This document shows, piece after piece, positions 13,879 to 22,537 of a DNA stretch of 31,591 bases. A model generated the notes under the pieces. It was not told the DNA's origin. It ran no database searches and worked only from the letters and a program-made list of their open reading frames with translations. Made by a program: the position numbers and the translations under genes. Source of the DNA: a virus; the IMG/VR virus record IMGVR_UViG_3300025168_000373, positions 1 through 31,591 of that record; one strand, 5' to 3'. Within the stretch, counting starts at the first letter, position 1. Each line of letters begins with the position of its first letter.

Positions 13879-14376
13879 ATGGGATTTACAGCAGCGGGCA
13901 TTAGCCCCACTACCGTCACTCCGACGAAGCAGGCTCCACTGGGCTTCGTTCTTACCGTCCCTGACGGCGACAACGGGCTGCAGGAGTGGGTCTACGTCTT
14001 CAATGACGAGGCCAGCACTGCCTTCGCAATCGGGAACGTGATCATCAAGGACCCGAGTGCGACGACGTTCGACTTCTACGGCGGCATTCAGGCCCCGGAC
14101 ACGGCGCACACGCCTGCTGTCATGGTGCTGGGCGTCGCACAGCACCCGATTGCTGCGGGCTCGTACGGCTTCATCCTGCGTAAGGGTGTGGGCCTCGTTC
14201 TGGCAGGCAGCGTGGGCGTGGCAGTTGATTCGGCATTCACGACAGGCGGTAGCGCTGCCGGTACGGTGCTTGTCTACGCAGACGACACTGCTGGCGCCAA
14301 CATCGCAGTCATCGGGCATACCGCAACCGCAATTAGCGGCGGTGCAACCGGCACCGTCTACGTCAACTGTGGGTAG
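13879..14376 (+). CDS. Decoration-like head protein, copy 1
   Basis: The 165-residue beta-rich protein contains LGVAQHPIAAGSYGFILRKG at about 84-103, a motif shared with the next gene (GVAQHSIPAGSYGYVLRRG). The pattern hydrophobic-G-V-A-x-H-x-I-x-x-G-x-x-G is what I associate with DUF2190-like capsid decoration or stabilising proteins that cap the outer shell. Later Gly/Ala/Thr strands complete a compact beta sandwich (SVGVAVDSAFTTGG, GTVLVYADD). It follows the capsid gene, with its Shine-Dalgarno overlapping that gene's stop. It is probably exposed on the capsid surface; copy number is unknown. Confidence 0.72.
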   Translation: MGFTAAGISPTTVTPTKQAPLGFVLTVPDGDNGLQEWVYVFNDEASTAFAIGNVIIKDPSATTFDFYGGIQAPDTAHTPAVMVLGVAQHPIAAGSYGFILRKGVGLVLAGSVGVAVDSAFTTGGSAAGTVLVYADDTAGANIAVIGHTATAISGGATGTVYVNCG

Positions 14377-14382
14377 CGTCTG

Positions 14383-14856
14383 ATGGCTGTCACCTCCGCA
14401 AGTGTGTCCGTTAACGCCGAGGCCAACATCGGCTCTACGCTTGAGGTCCAGTTCTCAAGCCGTGGGCCGCAGACCTGGGTGTACATCCTCAATGAGGACT
14501 CGAACGCACTTACGGAAGGTGACGTTGCCATGCGCAACACCACCTCGACTGACTACAAGGTGGTGTTGTCGTCCGCTGGAGCCCTGGTGCAGTCGATACG
14601 CTGCGTCGGGGTAGCCCAGCACTCCATCCCTGCGGGCTCGTACGGCTACGTGCTGCGCAGAGGCATCGGCACCCTTCAGGTGGGCTCGGGTGCCACCGTC
14701 TCCGACAGCGAGGGCCTCACGGCCGGAGGTGTCGAGGCAGGTTCCATCATCAAGTTCGCTGCGGGCAACGTGGCCCCAGGTTGCATCATCGCGTTGGCTG
14801 TGCAGAACATCGCGGCAGGTGCTACAGGATTGGCGTTCATCGACTGTCGGGGGTAG
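14383..14856 (+). CDS. Decoration-like head protein, copy 2
   Basis: The 157-residue protein is a diverged tandem paralog of the preceding one. Both have an N-terminal strand with W-V-Y-(V/I)-(F/L)-N-(D/E), the motif at about 76-94, then a Gly/Thr-rich second half (SEGLTAGGVEAGSIIKFAAG), in the same order and length. The start is weak by Shine-Dalgarno but lies six bases after the upstream stop, so it is probably reached by reinitiation. Likely role: second capsid surface or vertex protein, inferred from the paralog and the location. Confidence 0.7.
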   Translation: MAVTSASVSVNAEANIGSTLEVQFSSRGPQTWVYILNEDSNALTEGDVAMRNTTSTDYKVVLSSAGALVQSIRCVGVAQHSIPAGSYGYVLRRGIGTLQVGSGATVSDSEGLTAGGVEAGSIIKFAAGNVAPGCIIALAVQNIAAGATGLAFIDCRG

Positions 14857-14858
14857 CT

Positions 14859-16601
14859 ATGAACTTGACCGAGATCCGAACCGCGATGTTCGCGCAGGCG
14901 GATTGGTCACCCGAGCAGTCTGAAGAAGCTGTCGGTCGTATCAACGGCTTCATCAACCGCGCCTACAACCAGTTGTCGCTCGAGGCTCCCTACCTGTTCT
15001 TCGAGCACAAGCTACGTCTCGCTGTCGAGCCCGACGTGAAGTCCGCCTCGGACAGCGACACGCTCCAGCCGCTGGGCAGCAATGAGCTCACGCCGCCCGG
15101 GAGAGACCCCTGGACGTTTGCTACGACGTACACGAAGACAACTGCTGACGCCGACTCTGACGGGCTCTACACGACCGCTTGGAAGACGGACAGGTCGTGG
15201 GATGGTCGCACCATCGAGATTGAAACGGGCACACACAAGGTCCGCAATCAAATCCGCACCGTCTGGTACGACAGCTCTGACGACAAGCACAAGATGACGC
15301 TGGTGCATCCGTTCGATATCGAGACGCACGGCAACAAGCCAGCGGGCACCACGGGCTTCAAGTGGCGCATCTACACCGAGGAGTACCCCTTCCCGGACGA
15401 CATTATCAAGATGCGCTCGATGCGGCTGTTCGACAACACTCAGCAGTACCCGCTCGATGTGATGGGCCAGGACGAAGCGGAGCAGCGGGTGTTCGTGGGA
15501 CCACGAGCGCAGGTCGCGTCGGGCATCCCCCGAGTGGCGTTCCGTCGCGAGCACTTTCAGCTCGAGGGGCCAGGCGTTGCTCCTACGGCTGTCCCTGCTC
15601 CCGAGAAGACAGGGACTCAGCCCGTCGTACCCACCTACCCTTGGAAGGGACCCGAGAAGCCCGGTGAGTTTCAGTACGTCGTCACGTACACCTGGGGCAA
15701 GCGCGATGCCGACTTCCGGCTTGCAGGGCTGGCCAAGTGGGACTCGTACGCGAAGAACTGGTACAACACGGGGCAGACCATCGCACAAGCTCCGGGCAAC
15801 GACCCGGCGAGCAACCGACTACGCGAGCCTCGGTACGAGTCCGCCCCAAGCCCTGCGTCAGCGACTGTCGCGACACAGGGACTGTCGGAGGGAGACACGG
15901 ACTTCACGGCTATCAAGGTGCGTGTCCCCAACATCGAGTATGCCCTGGGCTTCCTGACCGAGCACCCTGGGACTGGGTCACCCTCTGGCAAGCGCGTCTC
16001 GCAACACCAGAGCGGCATCCACGTCCGCATCTACCGCAAGAGACTGTCCGTCATCGAGGACCCCACAGACAACCCCTACGGCTCCATGACATACGCCTCG
16101 GAGGGGATCAACAGCGGTAAGGTCGTCATCGACAACAAGGACAAGTTCTACCTGCTGGCAGAACTCCGTGTCGACGAGGTCAACCGGGGTGTGTTCATCG
16201 ACGATGGGCAGTACCTCCCAGACCGCTCACGCCCGCTACGGGACATTCACGGGTACCAGCAGTACGCGCTCTACCCCCGCCCCGACCAGAGGTACGCGCT
16301 GGATGTGCGCTGCGTCAGGCGGCCCGAGGCGCTGGAAGCCGCACAGGATGTGCCCCACATCCACGCGGAGGCTACCAACGTGCTCATCACACGGGCTATG
16401 TCGTACCTGTACGAGAGCATGGGCAACCTCCAAGCGTCCCAACTCATGCTGGGGCGGTACTCGGAGTTGCTCGGGACACTAGCAAAGCGGTATGGTGACT
16501 TGCGCCCAGCGGCCGTCCCCATTCTTCGGCGGATGACGCGGGCACGTTCCTCACACCGCTCGCAAGACAACTACCGCAAGTGGTACAAGTCGAACACATA
16601 A
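14859..16601 (+). CDS. Head-tail adaptor (connector) protein
   Basis: This 580-residue protein is best placed as the adaptor that extends the portal toward the tail. The N-terminal helices (EIRTAMFAQADWSPEQSEEA, GRINGFINRAYNQLSLEAP) and a helical C-terminus of about 75 residues (HAEATNVLITRAMSYLYESM, LMLGRYSELLGTLAKRYGD, then RRMTRARSS) bracket a long beta-rich insert, as in large connector proteins of T7/P22/N4-type tails. The position between capsid/decoration genes and the nozzle agrees. I chose the ATG at 14859, two bases after the previous stop; an upstream start would lie inside that gene. Confidence 0.78.
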   Translation: MNLTEIRTAMFAQADWSPEQSEEAVGRINGFINRAYNQLSLEAPYLFFEHKLRLAVEPDVKSASDSDTLQPLGSNELTPPGRDPWTFATTYTKTTADADSDGLYTTAWKTDRSWDGRTIEIETGTHKVRNQIRTVWYDSSDDKHKMTLVHPFDIETHGNKPAGTTGFKWRIYTEEYPFPDDIIKMRSMRLFDNTQQYPLDVMGQDEAEQRVFVGPRAQVASGIPRVAFRREHFQLEGPGVAPTAVPAPEKTGTQPVVPTYPWKGPEKPGEFQYVVTYTWGKRDADFRLAGLAKWDSYAKNWYNTGQTIAQAPGNDPASNRLREPRYESAPSPASATVATQGLSEGDTDFTAIKVRVPNIEYALGFLTEHPGTGSPSGKRVSQHQSGIHVRIYRKRLSVIEDPTDNPYGSMTYASEGINSGKVVIDNKDKFYLLAELRVDEVNRGVFIDDGQYLPDRSRPLRDIHGYQQYALYPRPDQRYALDVRCVRRPEALEAAQDVPHIHAEATNVLITRAMSYLYESMGNLQASQLMLGRYSELLGTLAKRYGDLRPAAVPILRRMTRARSSHRSQDNYRKWYKSNT

Positions 16602-16611
16602 GGGAGACTCT

Positions 16612-16860
16612 ATGACAGCGCAGGACAGCGCCCCGATGGTTTGCGGGGGCATCTACCAGTACATCGACTTCCGCAAGGTCAAGGTCGAGGCTACGCTCGT
16701 TGGCAAAGAGACGTTGCCTGACGGCACCCAGCAGGGCACCCTGCTTCGGCACGGGCATGTGCCCGAGTTGGTTGAACACGGCAGCGAGAGGTGGCGTCAG
16801 CTCACGCTGACGGGGCGTCCTGCCTCCCCCCGCGTGGGACGGCCGCGTAAGGAGGGCTAG
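16612..16860 (+). CDS. Small unknown protein between adaptor and nozzle
   Basis: This 82-residue protein has a compact, mixed alpha/beta-looking sequence: MVCGGIYQYIDFRKVKVEA, then a glycine turn, TLLRHGHVPELVEHG, and a basic tail RVGRPRKEG. AAGGGAGA precedes the ATG at 16612, ten bases after the adaptor stop. The stop overlaps the GTG of the nozzle gene (TAGTG). It may be a tail completion factor by location only; no family is recognised. Confidence 0.7.
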   Translation: MTAQDSAPMVCGGIYQYIDFRKVKVEATLVGKETLPDGTQQGTLLRHGHVPELVEHGSERWRQLTLTGRPASPRVGRPRKEG

Positions 16861-19175
16861 TGGGCAACCCCACAAATGCAGCGACCATCGGGCCTCTCGT
16901 TCTACGAGTCCAGGCCGATGGTCTGTTCAACTCCAATGACGTTGCCCAGCGCATCGTCAACATGCGCTACAGCGAAGAACAGACGCTGCATTCCATCGTG
17001 GGACCGACTGCCTACGTGCCCGACAAGGCGACAGGAAACCGCCCGTCCTCGAGGACACAGCCTGTTGGCGCACCCACGGGGCTCGCGGGCGACGACCTGA
17101 ACCCAGCAGAGCCTCACTATGGCTTCCGGCAGCACGGGCTCTTCCACACCGTGATGCCCTCGGGCAAAGAGCTTCTCCTGCTGCACACGGGCAACGAGTT
17201 GTGGGAGTGGCGCGGTTGGCATCGGAACTGGCGTCAACTCATCAGCCCCGAGGCTGGATCTCATGGCATTGTAGGTGAGCTCCCCGACAAGCCCCAGGCT
17301 GACTTCCGCACGCAGTTCACGTACACAGGCAACGGCATCGTCATCGTCCCGCAGCAGGGGCGGGCATACTTCTATGATGGCGCATACATCGCACCTCTCG
17401 GGTTCTCCGAGACGCCCTCGAGCCCGACTGCGCGGGGACCTGACAGCTCGGACACCGAGTTCAGTGCTCTCATAGGTTCCATCAACAACGCAGGCTACGC
17501 CCACACGAGCTCGTTCAAAGGCGCCACACTCTTCGACAACGCTACAGGTGCGCTGGTGCTTGCGCATACTCCTATGACGGAAGGCTTCGGGCCTTGCCGC
17601 TTGGGGACTACTCACACGCTACCGGCGGTGGACCCCGAGGACCTCGAAAATGCTGCGACAGGTTGGGTGCAAGAGGGTGAGTGGCGTTGCGCTGTCCAGT
17701 ACATCGACCGCTGGGGGAACTTGTCCGCAGCCTCGGCGCCGAGCAACGCAATCACCATCGACGTGTGCCCCGCCGTAGTTGGCAAAGTACCTGAAACAAT
17801 CGGCACTGGGCAAAGAATCATCGAGAGCTTCAAGCAGCTCCCGAGTACGGTGCGTGTGCAGGTCAAGTGGGAAGGCATCTCTACAGGCCCCCCTCACTGT
17901 GTGGGGCGCATTCTCTACCGGACGAAGGACACACGCAACACGGGGGACAACTCGCTCTACTACTTGTCCCAGAACGCACTGTCGGTGCCCGAGTACGCGA
18001 CCATTCCTGATAATGTTGTGGTGGACTTTCCCGACAACATCCCAGACACCTGGCTGGACGAGCCCCTTGTGCAGTACCTCACTGTACCCGAGTTCCGGTT
18101 GTCCACGATGGCCCTTGGTAGGCACTGGATAGCCAACTTTGTCGGAGGTCCTTCCACGGTGCGTCCCGCTGAAGCGGGGCTACCAGGGACGTTCAAGGGG
18201 GGCTTCGACCTAACACCCGACCCTACATCTGAAGTGACGGGCATCGCGGGTGTGAACGAAGGTCTGCTTGTCTGTACGCGCTCATCGTCGTTTCTAGTGA
18301 CTGCCTCCGACGATGGCCAGGGCTTCAAGTACGTGCCCTTGTCGCAGACGGTGGGATGCGCTTCTCCCGACAGCATGGTGACCTTGCCGGAAGGTCCCAC
18401 CATTTTTCTCGGTCGGGACGGCTTCTACCTGTACGAGGGCGGCCGACTGCAGTATGCTTCCCCCGAGTTGCGTCGGACGATGAAGCGGCTCACCTACGCG
18501 CGCCTCAAGCAGGCCGTCGCCGCGTACGACCCGCGCAGCAGAGAGTACCGTTGTTGGGTCAGCCTAGACGGCTCCGAGCGCAACAACCACTGCCTCATCT
18601 ACGGACCGAGCCCGGATGGCTCTCGGGGCTGGCGTGAGCGGGACGACATGGTGGTCGACAGCGTCTGTGTCACGGCGGACCATCGCCGGTATATGCTCGT
18701 CGGGGGCAACCTCAACGACGACAACAAACGCAGCGGCGTGTATCTGCTCGACCACAATGCGAGCGTGGACATTCCAGCCCTGACAGAAGACCGTGAAGCC
18801 CTTATTGAGACGGGCTGGCTCGAGGCAGGTGACTCGGACAAGGCCAAGACCTCCTACGTCGTGTACCTCTGGCTGCGCGAGACTGAGAACACGAAGGTCA
18901 CTGTCGATGTCCTACGCAACTGGCGCGAGAAGGTCATTGATACCCACACGACTACTCGGTACTCGAAGAAGGATGTGCCGGACTTCTGGGCTTCGACGAA
19001 GCTGGGTACAGGGACGTGGCGGGACAAGCGCCCATACTGGACCCGTGTGCCCATCCACGTACCTTCGGCCGAGTCTGTGAAGTTCCGCATCCGGGGCACA
19101 GGCAACTGGGAGTTCGTCGGGCTCCAGGTCAAGATGTCCTCGCGTTACTACGGTGGCGCACAGCTCTCGCCGTAG
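16860..19175 (+). CDS. Tail nozzle / beta-propeller-type tail protein
   Basis: The 771-residue protein has many repeated beta segments with Trp/Tyr/Gly turns (ELWEWRGWHRNWRQL, GRAYFYDGAYIAPLGFSE, FLGRDGFYLYEGG, YDPRSREYRCWVSLDG). It ends in VKFRIRGTGNWEFVGLQVKM, the layout of P22 gp10 / T7 gp12-like nozzle proteins that close the tail tube below the adaptor. The start is GTG at 16860 on the previous stop (TAGTG). The end, TAGGAGG, is the next gene's ribosome site. Direct host contact or enzymatic activity is not evident; I see no catalytic hydrolase motif. Confidence 0.8.
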   Translation: MGNPTNAATIGPLVLRVQADGLFNSNDVAQRIVNMRYSEEQTLHSIVGPTAYVPDKATGNRPSSRTQPVGAPTGLAGDDLNPAEPHYGFRQHGLFHTVMPSGKELLLLHTGNELWEWRGWHRNWRQLISPEAGSHGIVGELPDKPQADFRTQFTYTGNGIVIVPQQGRAYFYDGAYIAPLGFSETPSSPTARGPDSSDTEFSALIGSINNAGYAHTSSFKGATLFDNATGALVLAHTPMTEGFGPCRLGTTHTLPAVDPEDLENAATGWVQEGEWRCAVQYIDRWGNLSAASAPSNAITIDVCPAVVGKVPETIGTGQRIIESFKQLPSTVRVQVKWEGISTGPPHCVGRILYRTKDTRNTGDNSLYYLSQNALSVPEYATIPDNVVVDFPDNIPDTWLDEPLVQYLTVPEFRLSTMALGRHWIANFVGGPSTVRPAEAGLPGTFKGGFDLTPDPTSEVTGIAGVNEGLLVCTRSSSFLVTASDDGQGFKYVPLSQTVGCASPDSMVTLPEGPTIFLGRDGFYLYEGGRLQYASPELRRTMKRLTYARLKQAVAAYDPRSREYRCWVSLDGSERNNHCLIYGPSPDGSRGWRERDDMVVDSVCVTADHRRYMLVGGNLNDDNKRSGVYLLDHNASVDIPALTEDREALIETGWLEAGDSDKAKTSYVVYLWLRETENTKVTVDVLRNWREKVIDTHTTTRYSKKDVPDFWASTKLGTGTWRDKRPYWTRVPIHVPSAESVKFRIRGTGNWEFVGLQVKMSSRYYGGAQLSP

Positions 19176-19183
19176 GAGGCGCT

Positions 19184-19933
19184 ATGTCCTGGCGCTACAA
19201 GCTCTACAACATCGAGCCCGAGCAAGTTGTCACGATCGACCCGATCAACGACAACTTCCAGCCGTACGTGGAAGAACTCGGTGGTGCCCTCAACGCCCAC
19301 AACTTCTACGCCGAAGCGTTTAGCCGGACCAATTTTAAAGACAGCGCGGCGCACATCTTTCATCTGTCTCAGCCCACTACCGTGGAGCCGGGACTCGCGG
19401 GCTACGACAACCCCGCAAGTGCGGGATGGGTCACTATCCGAGGCTCGGAGTCGTGGCAGAGCTTTCCCGAGGCCGGGCTCACACTGAAGTTCACAGCGCA
19501 GGCGGCAAAGGTGTATTTGTGCGCCAGCCTCAATATTCACTGCGGGACGAACAAGACGTACACACTGGATGGAGATGGGGAGCGGGTACCTGACTACCAG
19601 CAACTTGGGTACGGCTACCTTGTGGCGCTCAGGTTCAACGGGACTGTCCTGAATGAGACTATCGTAGGGAGCGGTGACGCAGGCGTCGACAGCTATGAGG
19701 CCAACGACTTCACGGTTCCATCATCCGATGCTACGTTTGAGCTCCCTCAAGGGGGCGGTGGGACGGCAGCCGCGCGTCTCCCTCTGTCGGTCGATGCTGT
19801 TCTCGACATCGTACCCGGCGAACACACGGTCGAAGTCGTTGTAATGAACATCAAAGGTTCGATGAGAACGATTGGTGGACGCAACACATTCATCGGGCAA
19901 CGCGAGCTGTTCGCCCTTGAGATGGTGCGCTGA
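19184..19933 (+). CDS. Appendage-type beta protein 1
   Basis: This 249-residue protein shows a short N-terminal oligomerisation-like segment, EQVVTIDPINDNFQPYVEEL followed by GGALNAHNF, then beta strands with aromatic/Gly turns. Residues about 95-250 look like a jelly-roll (LTLKFTAQAAKVYLCASLNI, LVALRFNGTVLNETIVG, HTVEVVVMNIKGSMR). Such short beta proteins downstream of a nozzle often form fibres or tail appendages. The start ATG at 19184 follows TAGGAGG; an earlier in-frame start is inside the nozzle gene. The host-binding role is an inference. Confidence 0.72.
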   Translation: MSWRYKLYNIEPEQVVTIDPINDNFQPYVEELGGALNAHNFYAEAFSRTNFKDSAAHIFHLSQPTTVEPGLAGYDNPASAGWVTIRGSESWQSFPEAGLTLKFTAQAAKVYLCASLNIHCGTNKTYTLDGDGERVPDYQQLGYGYLVALRFNGTVLNETIVGSGDAGVDSYEANDFTVPSSDATFELPQGGGGTAAARLPLSVDAVLDIVPGEHTVEVVVMNIKGSMRTIGGRNTFIGQRELFALEMVR

Positions 19934-20952
19934 TGGCTTACGAGTTCCTCAAGGATGGCACCCCCTTCACCGCCGCGTCGTTGAGGACGCGGTTCGACGT
20001 GCTCGTCTCTGACGTGAACGCTGTCGCGGCCGACGCCATCCAGTTCCTCGGGCTTAGTCCCGAGGTGCTCCCCTCGTTCGTGGGTTCAGGTGAGACTGTC
20101 ACCGAGACACTGACTGCGGAGAACACAAGCGCCACGGTCGTTACCCCTTCGACGGCAGGTACAGACGCGGCGGGCAGCCCCCCTCTGATTGACGGCTCGG
20201 AGTTCAACGCACGCCTACAGCCGGGCGCAAACTTTCAGGCGTTCAAAACACTGAGTACAACAGGGTTCTCGCTACAGCCCCGTTCCGCAGGCGAGTACTC
20301 TCTCGACCGTGCGCTGGGTGAGGACGAACCGACTGCCCTACTTGTGATGGCGAATGTCGAGGTTCGTCAGTTCGAGGACGTTCAGGTCGTAACCCTCGGC
20401 CTCTCTACGGGTAGCTTTCAAGTCTGGGGCATCTCACTCAATGAGTACGAATGGGATGCTACCGTCATCCTAGAGCTTGAGGATGCGTCGGGGACCAAGG
20501 GCTACTTACGACGGACAGAGCGGCAGGTGTCTCCTCGAGTCACCATCGGAGCTGTAGGCAACAACGAGTCCCCGGACCCCCCTGTAGAGGTAAAAGAAGG
20601 TGAGGATGTCGACGGGCACAGTCCGCCTGGTGCCAGGGAGGATTTTCTATTGGGGCGTGTCGCAATGAGCCCCCTGCGGGACTATCCGGGACACACACGC
20701 CGCCTTGAACGCGACTTCTACCCTGTCGTGGCCCAGTTTGACCATCGGACTCATCAGGACGTGAGTATCCGAACCGTCATCACAAAGGCAGACCTGACAC
20801 GAGCGGTAGACAGTAACAACGTCCCAGTCACGCTCTCGGGGATCAAGCACATCCGGTTCGGCTTCGGTTCTCTGAACGAGCGCAACTATACTGTTCAGCG
20901 GGCCAACATCTCGGTCATCCCCTTGCTGTCGGAAGTGAAGGTGTACGCATGA
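19933..20952 (+). CDS. Appendage-type beta protein 2
   Basis: The 339-residue protein begins YEFLKDGTPFTAASLRTRFD and a helix, VLVSDVNAVAADAIQFLGL. A Thr/Ser-rich linker follows (ETVTETLTAENTSATVV), and then a beta domain of jelly-roll appearance (ALLVMANVEVRQFEDVQVVT, SFQVWGISLNEYEWDATVIL) ending in a strand of the type RVGFGSLNERNYTVQ. It shares only the general plan, not close sequence, with its two neighbours. It overlaps both neighbours (TGATG, ATGA). Likely a tail or head appendage; no known fibre family is identified. Confidence 0.7.
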   Translation: MAYEFLKDGTPFTAASLRTRFDVLVSDVNAVAADAIQFLGLSPEVLPSFVGSGETVTETLTAENTSATVVTPSTAGTDAAGSPPLIDGSEFNARLQPGANFQAFKTLSTTGFSLQPRSAGEYSLDRALGEDEPTALLVMANVEVRQFEDVQVVTLGLSTGSFQVWGISLNEYEWDATVILELEDASGTKGYLRRTERQVSPRVTIGAVGNNESPDPPVEVKEGEDVDGHSPPGAREDFLLGRVAMSPLRDYPGHTRRLERDFYPVVAQFDHRTHQDVSIRTVITKADLTRAVDSNNVPVTLSGIKHIRFGFGSLNERNYTVQRANISVIPLLSEVKVYA

Positions 20953-21788
20953 GTATCATCTCTGTCACACCAGTCTACGACGGGGCCATCATCCCTACGG
21001 AGACCATCAACGACAACTTCAGCAAGTTCGCCGAGATCAACGGCAGCCTAGGAGCTTTGAACGTCGCAGGGATTGACGAGGAGCTGGACCATCGCCACTT
21101 GCAGTTGGGAGCTGCGAGCGGGGGCACGATGGTGGGCGGTACCGTGAACCTCGACTACTTCAATGGCATTCGCTACACGTTCGTGCGTACTGTCGCAGAG
21201 CCTGACTCAAGCTCCCGCACCATGGAGTTCTACGACCATGGCTACCTGTCCTTCTTCAATCTGAAGAACACGCAGGTGGACAGTACGTTCGGGGGTATCG
21301 CAGACGCCGTAGTGGCGGGGGAGGCCCGGACGCTGGCAATCCCTGGGGCTTCAACTTCCTTCTTCGTGCCGTACCGCGCGCATGTGCTTGTGACTTGGCA
21401 GGTGTCGTGGACCTCTGACGCAGCCCGCTTTGGTCCTACCCCACGCAAGGGTCAATCAGGCGAGGGGGCTCCCGACCGCAGTGCGTTCACGAAGCCCAAC
21501 ACAGCCATCAGGTTCTTTTTTGATGGCGCGGAGCACAACCAAGCATCGACGACTCGCGAGACTCGAGAAGCGATGTTTGGTTCGCCTATGGTGGACGTGA
21601 ACTCTGGGCAGATCCCGACTCACGCCCTACGGGACCGGTACAAGTCGCGCTACTGGCAGGGGCACGCCTACATCGGCGAAGTCAGCAAGGGCTTCCACAC
21701 GGCAAGCCTTCGCGTGTGCGCCATGCAGAACGTCAGGCAAACGCGCGTTCGCGTAAGGAACATCAAGGTACTATACTTCAAGGCGTAG
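20949..21788 (+). CDS. Appendage-type beta protein 3
   Basis: The 279-residue protein opens with SVTPVYDGAIIPTETINDNF and AEINGSLGALNVAGIDEELD, echoing the INDNF segment of appendage protein 1. Residues about 110-279 are beta-rich (STSFFVPYRAHVLVTWQVSW, AIRFFFDGAEHNQAS, HTASLRVCAMQNVRQTRVRV). This N-terminal helix plus C-terminal sandwich is typical of short trimeric phage fibres. The stop is followed by a Shine-Dalgarno-like TAGGGGG for the next gene. The function as receptor-binding or attachment protein is an inference. Confidence 0.7.
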   Translation: MSIISVTPVYDGAIIPTETINDNFSKFAEINGSLGALNVAGIDEELDHRHLQLGAASGGTMVGGTVNLDYFNGIRYTFVRTVAEPDSSSRTMEFYDHGYLSFFNLKNTQVDSTFGGIADAVVAGEARTLAIPGASTSFFVPYRAHVLVTWQVSWTSDAARFGPTPRKGQSGEGAPDRSAFTKPNTAIRFFFDGAEHNQASTTRETREAMFGSPMVDVNSGQIPTHALRDRYKSRYWQGHAYIGEVSKGFHTASLRVCAMQNVRQTRVRVRNIKVLYFKA

Positions 21789-21797
21789 GGGGCCGAG

Positions 21798-22358
21798 ATG
21801 GCGACAAAAGCACAGCGGACTAGGGATGCGGCGGACTTGGGCTATGCCAGCCCAGCACAAGCACGCCGCCTTGCGTCGGTAGATTTTGCTTTGCGCCAGC
21901 AGAAAGAGGCAGCAGCCCGAGCCGACCCCGAGGTGCAGGCGAAGTTCGCCGCGCAGCTTGCCCGTCAGGACGCCCCTATGAAGGGGTCGACTGTGACCAT
22001 CAAGGCACCGCCTCCGGGGCAGTCGTCAGGGGCGCTCGCGACTGCGGCGCGTCAGGCTGGTGGTGGTGCTGCGACGAGTGCCCAGCAGACTACTGCTGCC
22101 ATTCAGAAACGCTACAAAGACGCACGGATGAAGGACTTGGGCCTGGCACAGCAACGACAGGCCCAGGCTGAAGCGGGTGTTCTCGGAGCCCTCGGAGGCG
22201 TCGGACAGACTTTTGCTGCCGAGCAAGCCAAGAAGTTCGCCGCCAAGGCGGTCGGTGGTGCGGCAGCGATGGGATCGACGATGGCCCTCGGAGGGGCCGC
22301 GCAGGCCGCGAAAATCTCACCTGAGATGCTCCAAGCATCTCAAGGCACGTTGACGTAG
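21798..22358 (+). CDS. Internal/ejection-type virion protein 1
   Basis: The 186-residue protein is Ala/Gln/Gly/Lys-rich and helical (AQARRLASVDFALRQQKEAA, RQAQAEAGVLGALGGVGQTF). Near the C-terminus lies an apolar Gly/Ala segment (AVGGAAAMGSTMALGGAAQA, about 150-172) that could insert in a membrane. Composition and its place before other helical proteins fit the small ejection proteins of short-tailed phages (T7 gp14-like role, not sequence). Start context: TAGGGGGCCGAG then ATG. Confidence 0.65.
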   Translation: MATKAQRTRDAADLGYASPAQARRLASVDFALRQQKEAAARADPEVQAKFAAQLARQDAPMKGSTVTIKAPPPGQSSGALATAARQAGGGAATSAQQTTAAIQKRYKDARMKDLGLAQQRQAQAEAGVLGALGGVGQTFAAEQAKKFAAKAVGGAAAMGSTMALGGAAQAAKISPEMLQASQGTLT

Positions 22359-22360
22359 TT

Positions 22361-22537
22361 ATGCCTTTTCCTCTACTTGCTCTGATTCCCGCTGCGATGG
22401 CGGCGAAGCAAGCCAAAGATAAGTCGGCGCAGCAAGCGGCGGACGAGGTGCCAAGCGCCGCCATGCAGCAGAGGATAGCCGCAGCCGCTCAACAGAAGCT
22501 GCGCAACAAGTTGACTACGGAGTCTTCTGATGGCTGA
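22361..22537 (+). CDS. 58-residue helical small protein
   Basis: This small ORF starts two bases after the previous stop (ATG 22361) and runs past the start of the following gene, overlapping it by eight bases. The N-terminus MPFPLLALIPAAMAAK is apolar and helix-prone. The rest is Ala/Gln/Lys-rich, DKSAQQAADEVPSAAMQQRI, ending NKLTTESSDG. The composition resembles the neighbouring helical virion proteins. The ribosome site is poor, so reinitiation is likely. It could be a small internal virion protein. Confidence 0.55.
   Translation: MPFPLLALIPAAMAAKQAKDKSAQQAADEVPSAAMQQRIAAAAQQKLRNKLTTESSDG

Noticed and set aside
12781-14319. Long minus-strand open frame opposite the capsid and decoration genes
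   Set aside because: It is antisense to a well-supported capsid gene in GC-rich DNA with strongly biased third positions, which creates open antisense frames. Its translation is Arg/Val/Asp/Glu-rich and family-less.
16860-19175. Tail-spike with enzymatic activity
   Set aside because: The pattern is that of short repeated beta blades without a recognisable catalytic triad or parallel beta-helix repeat. A nozzle role fits the position better.
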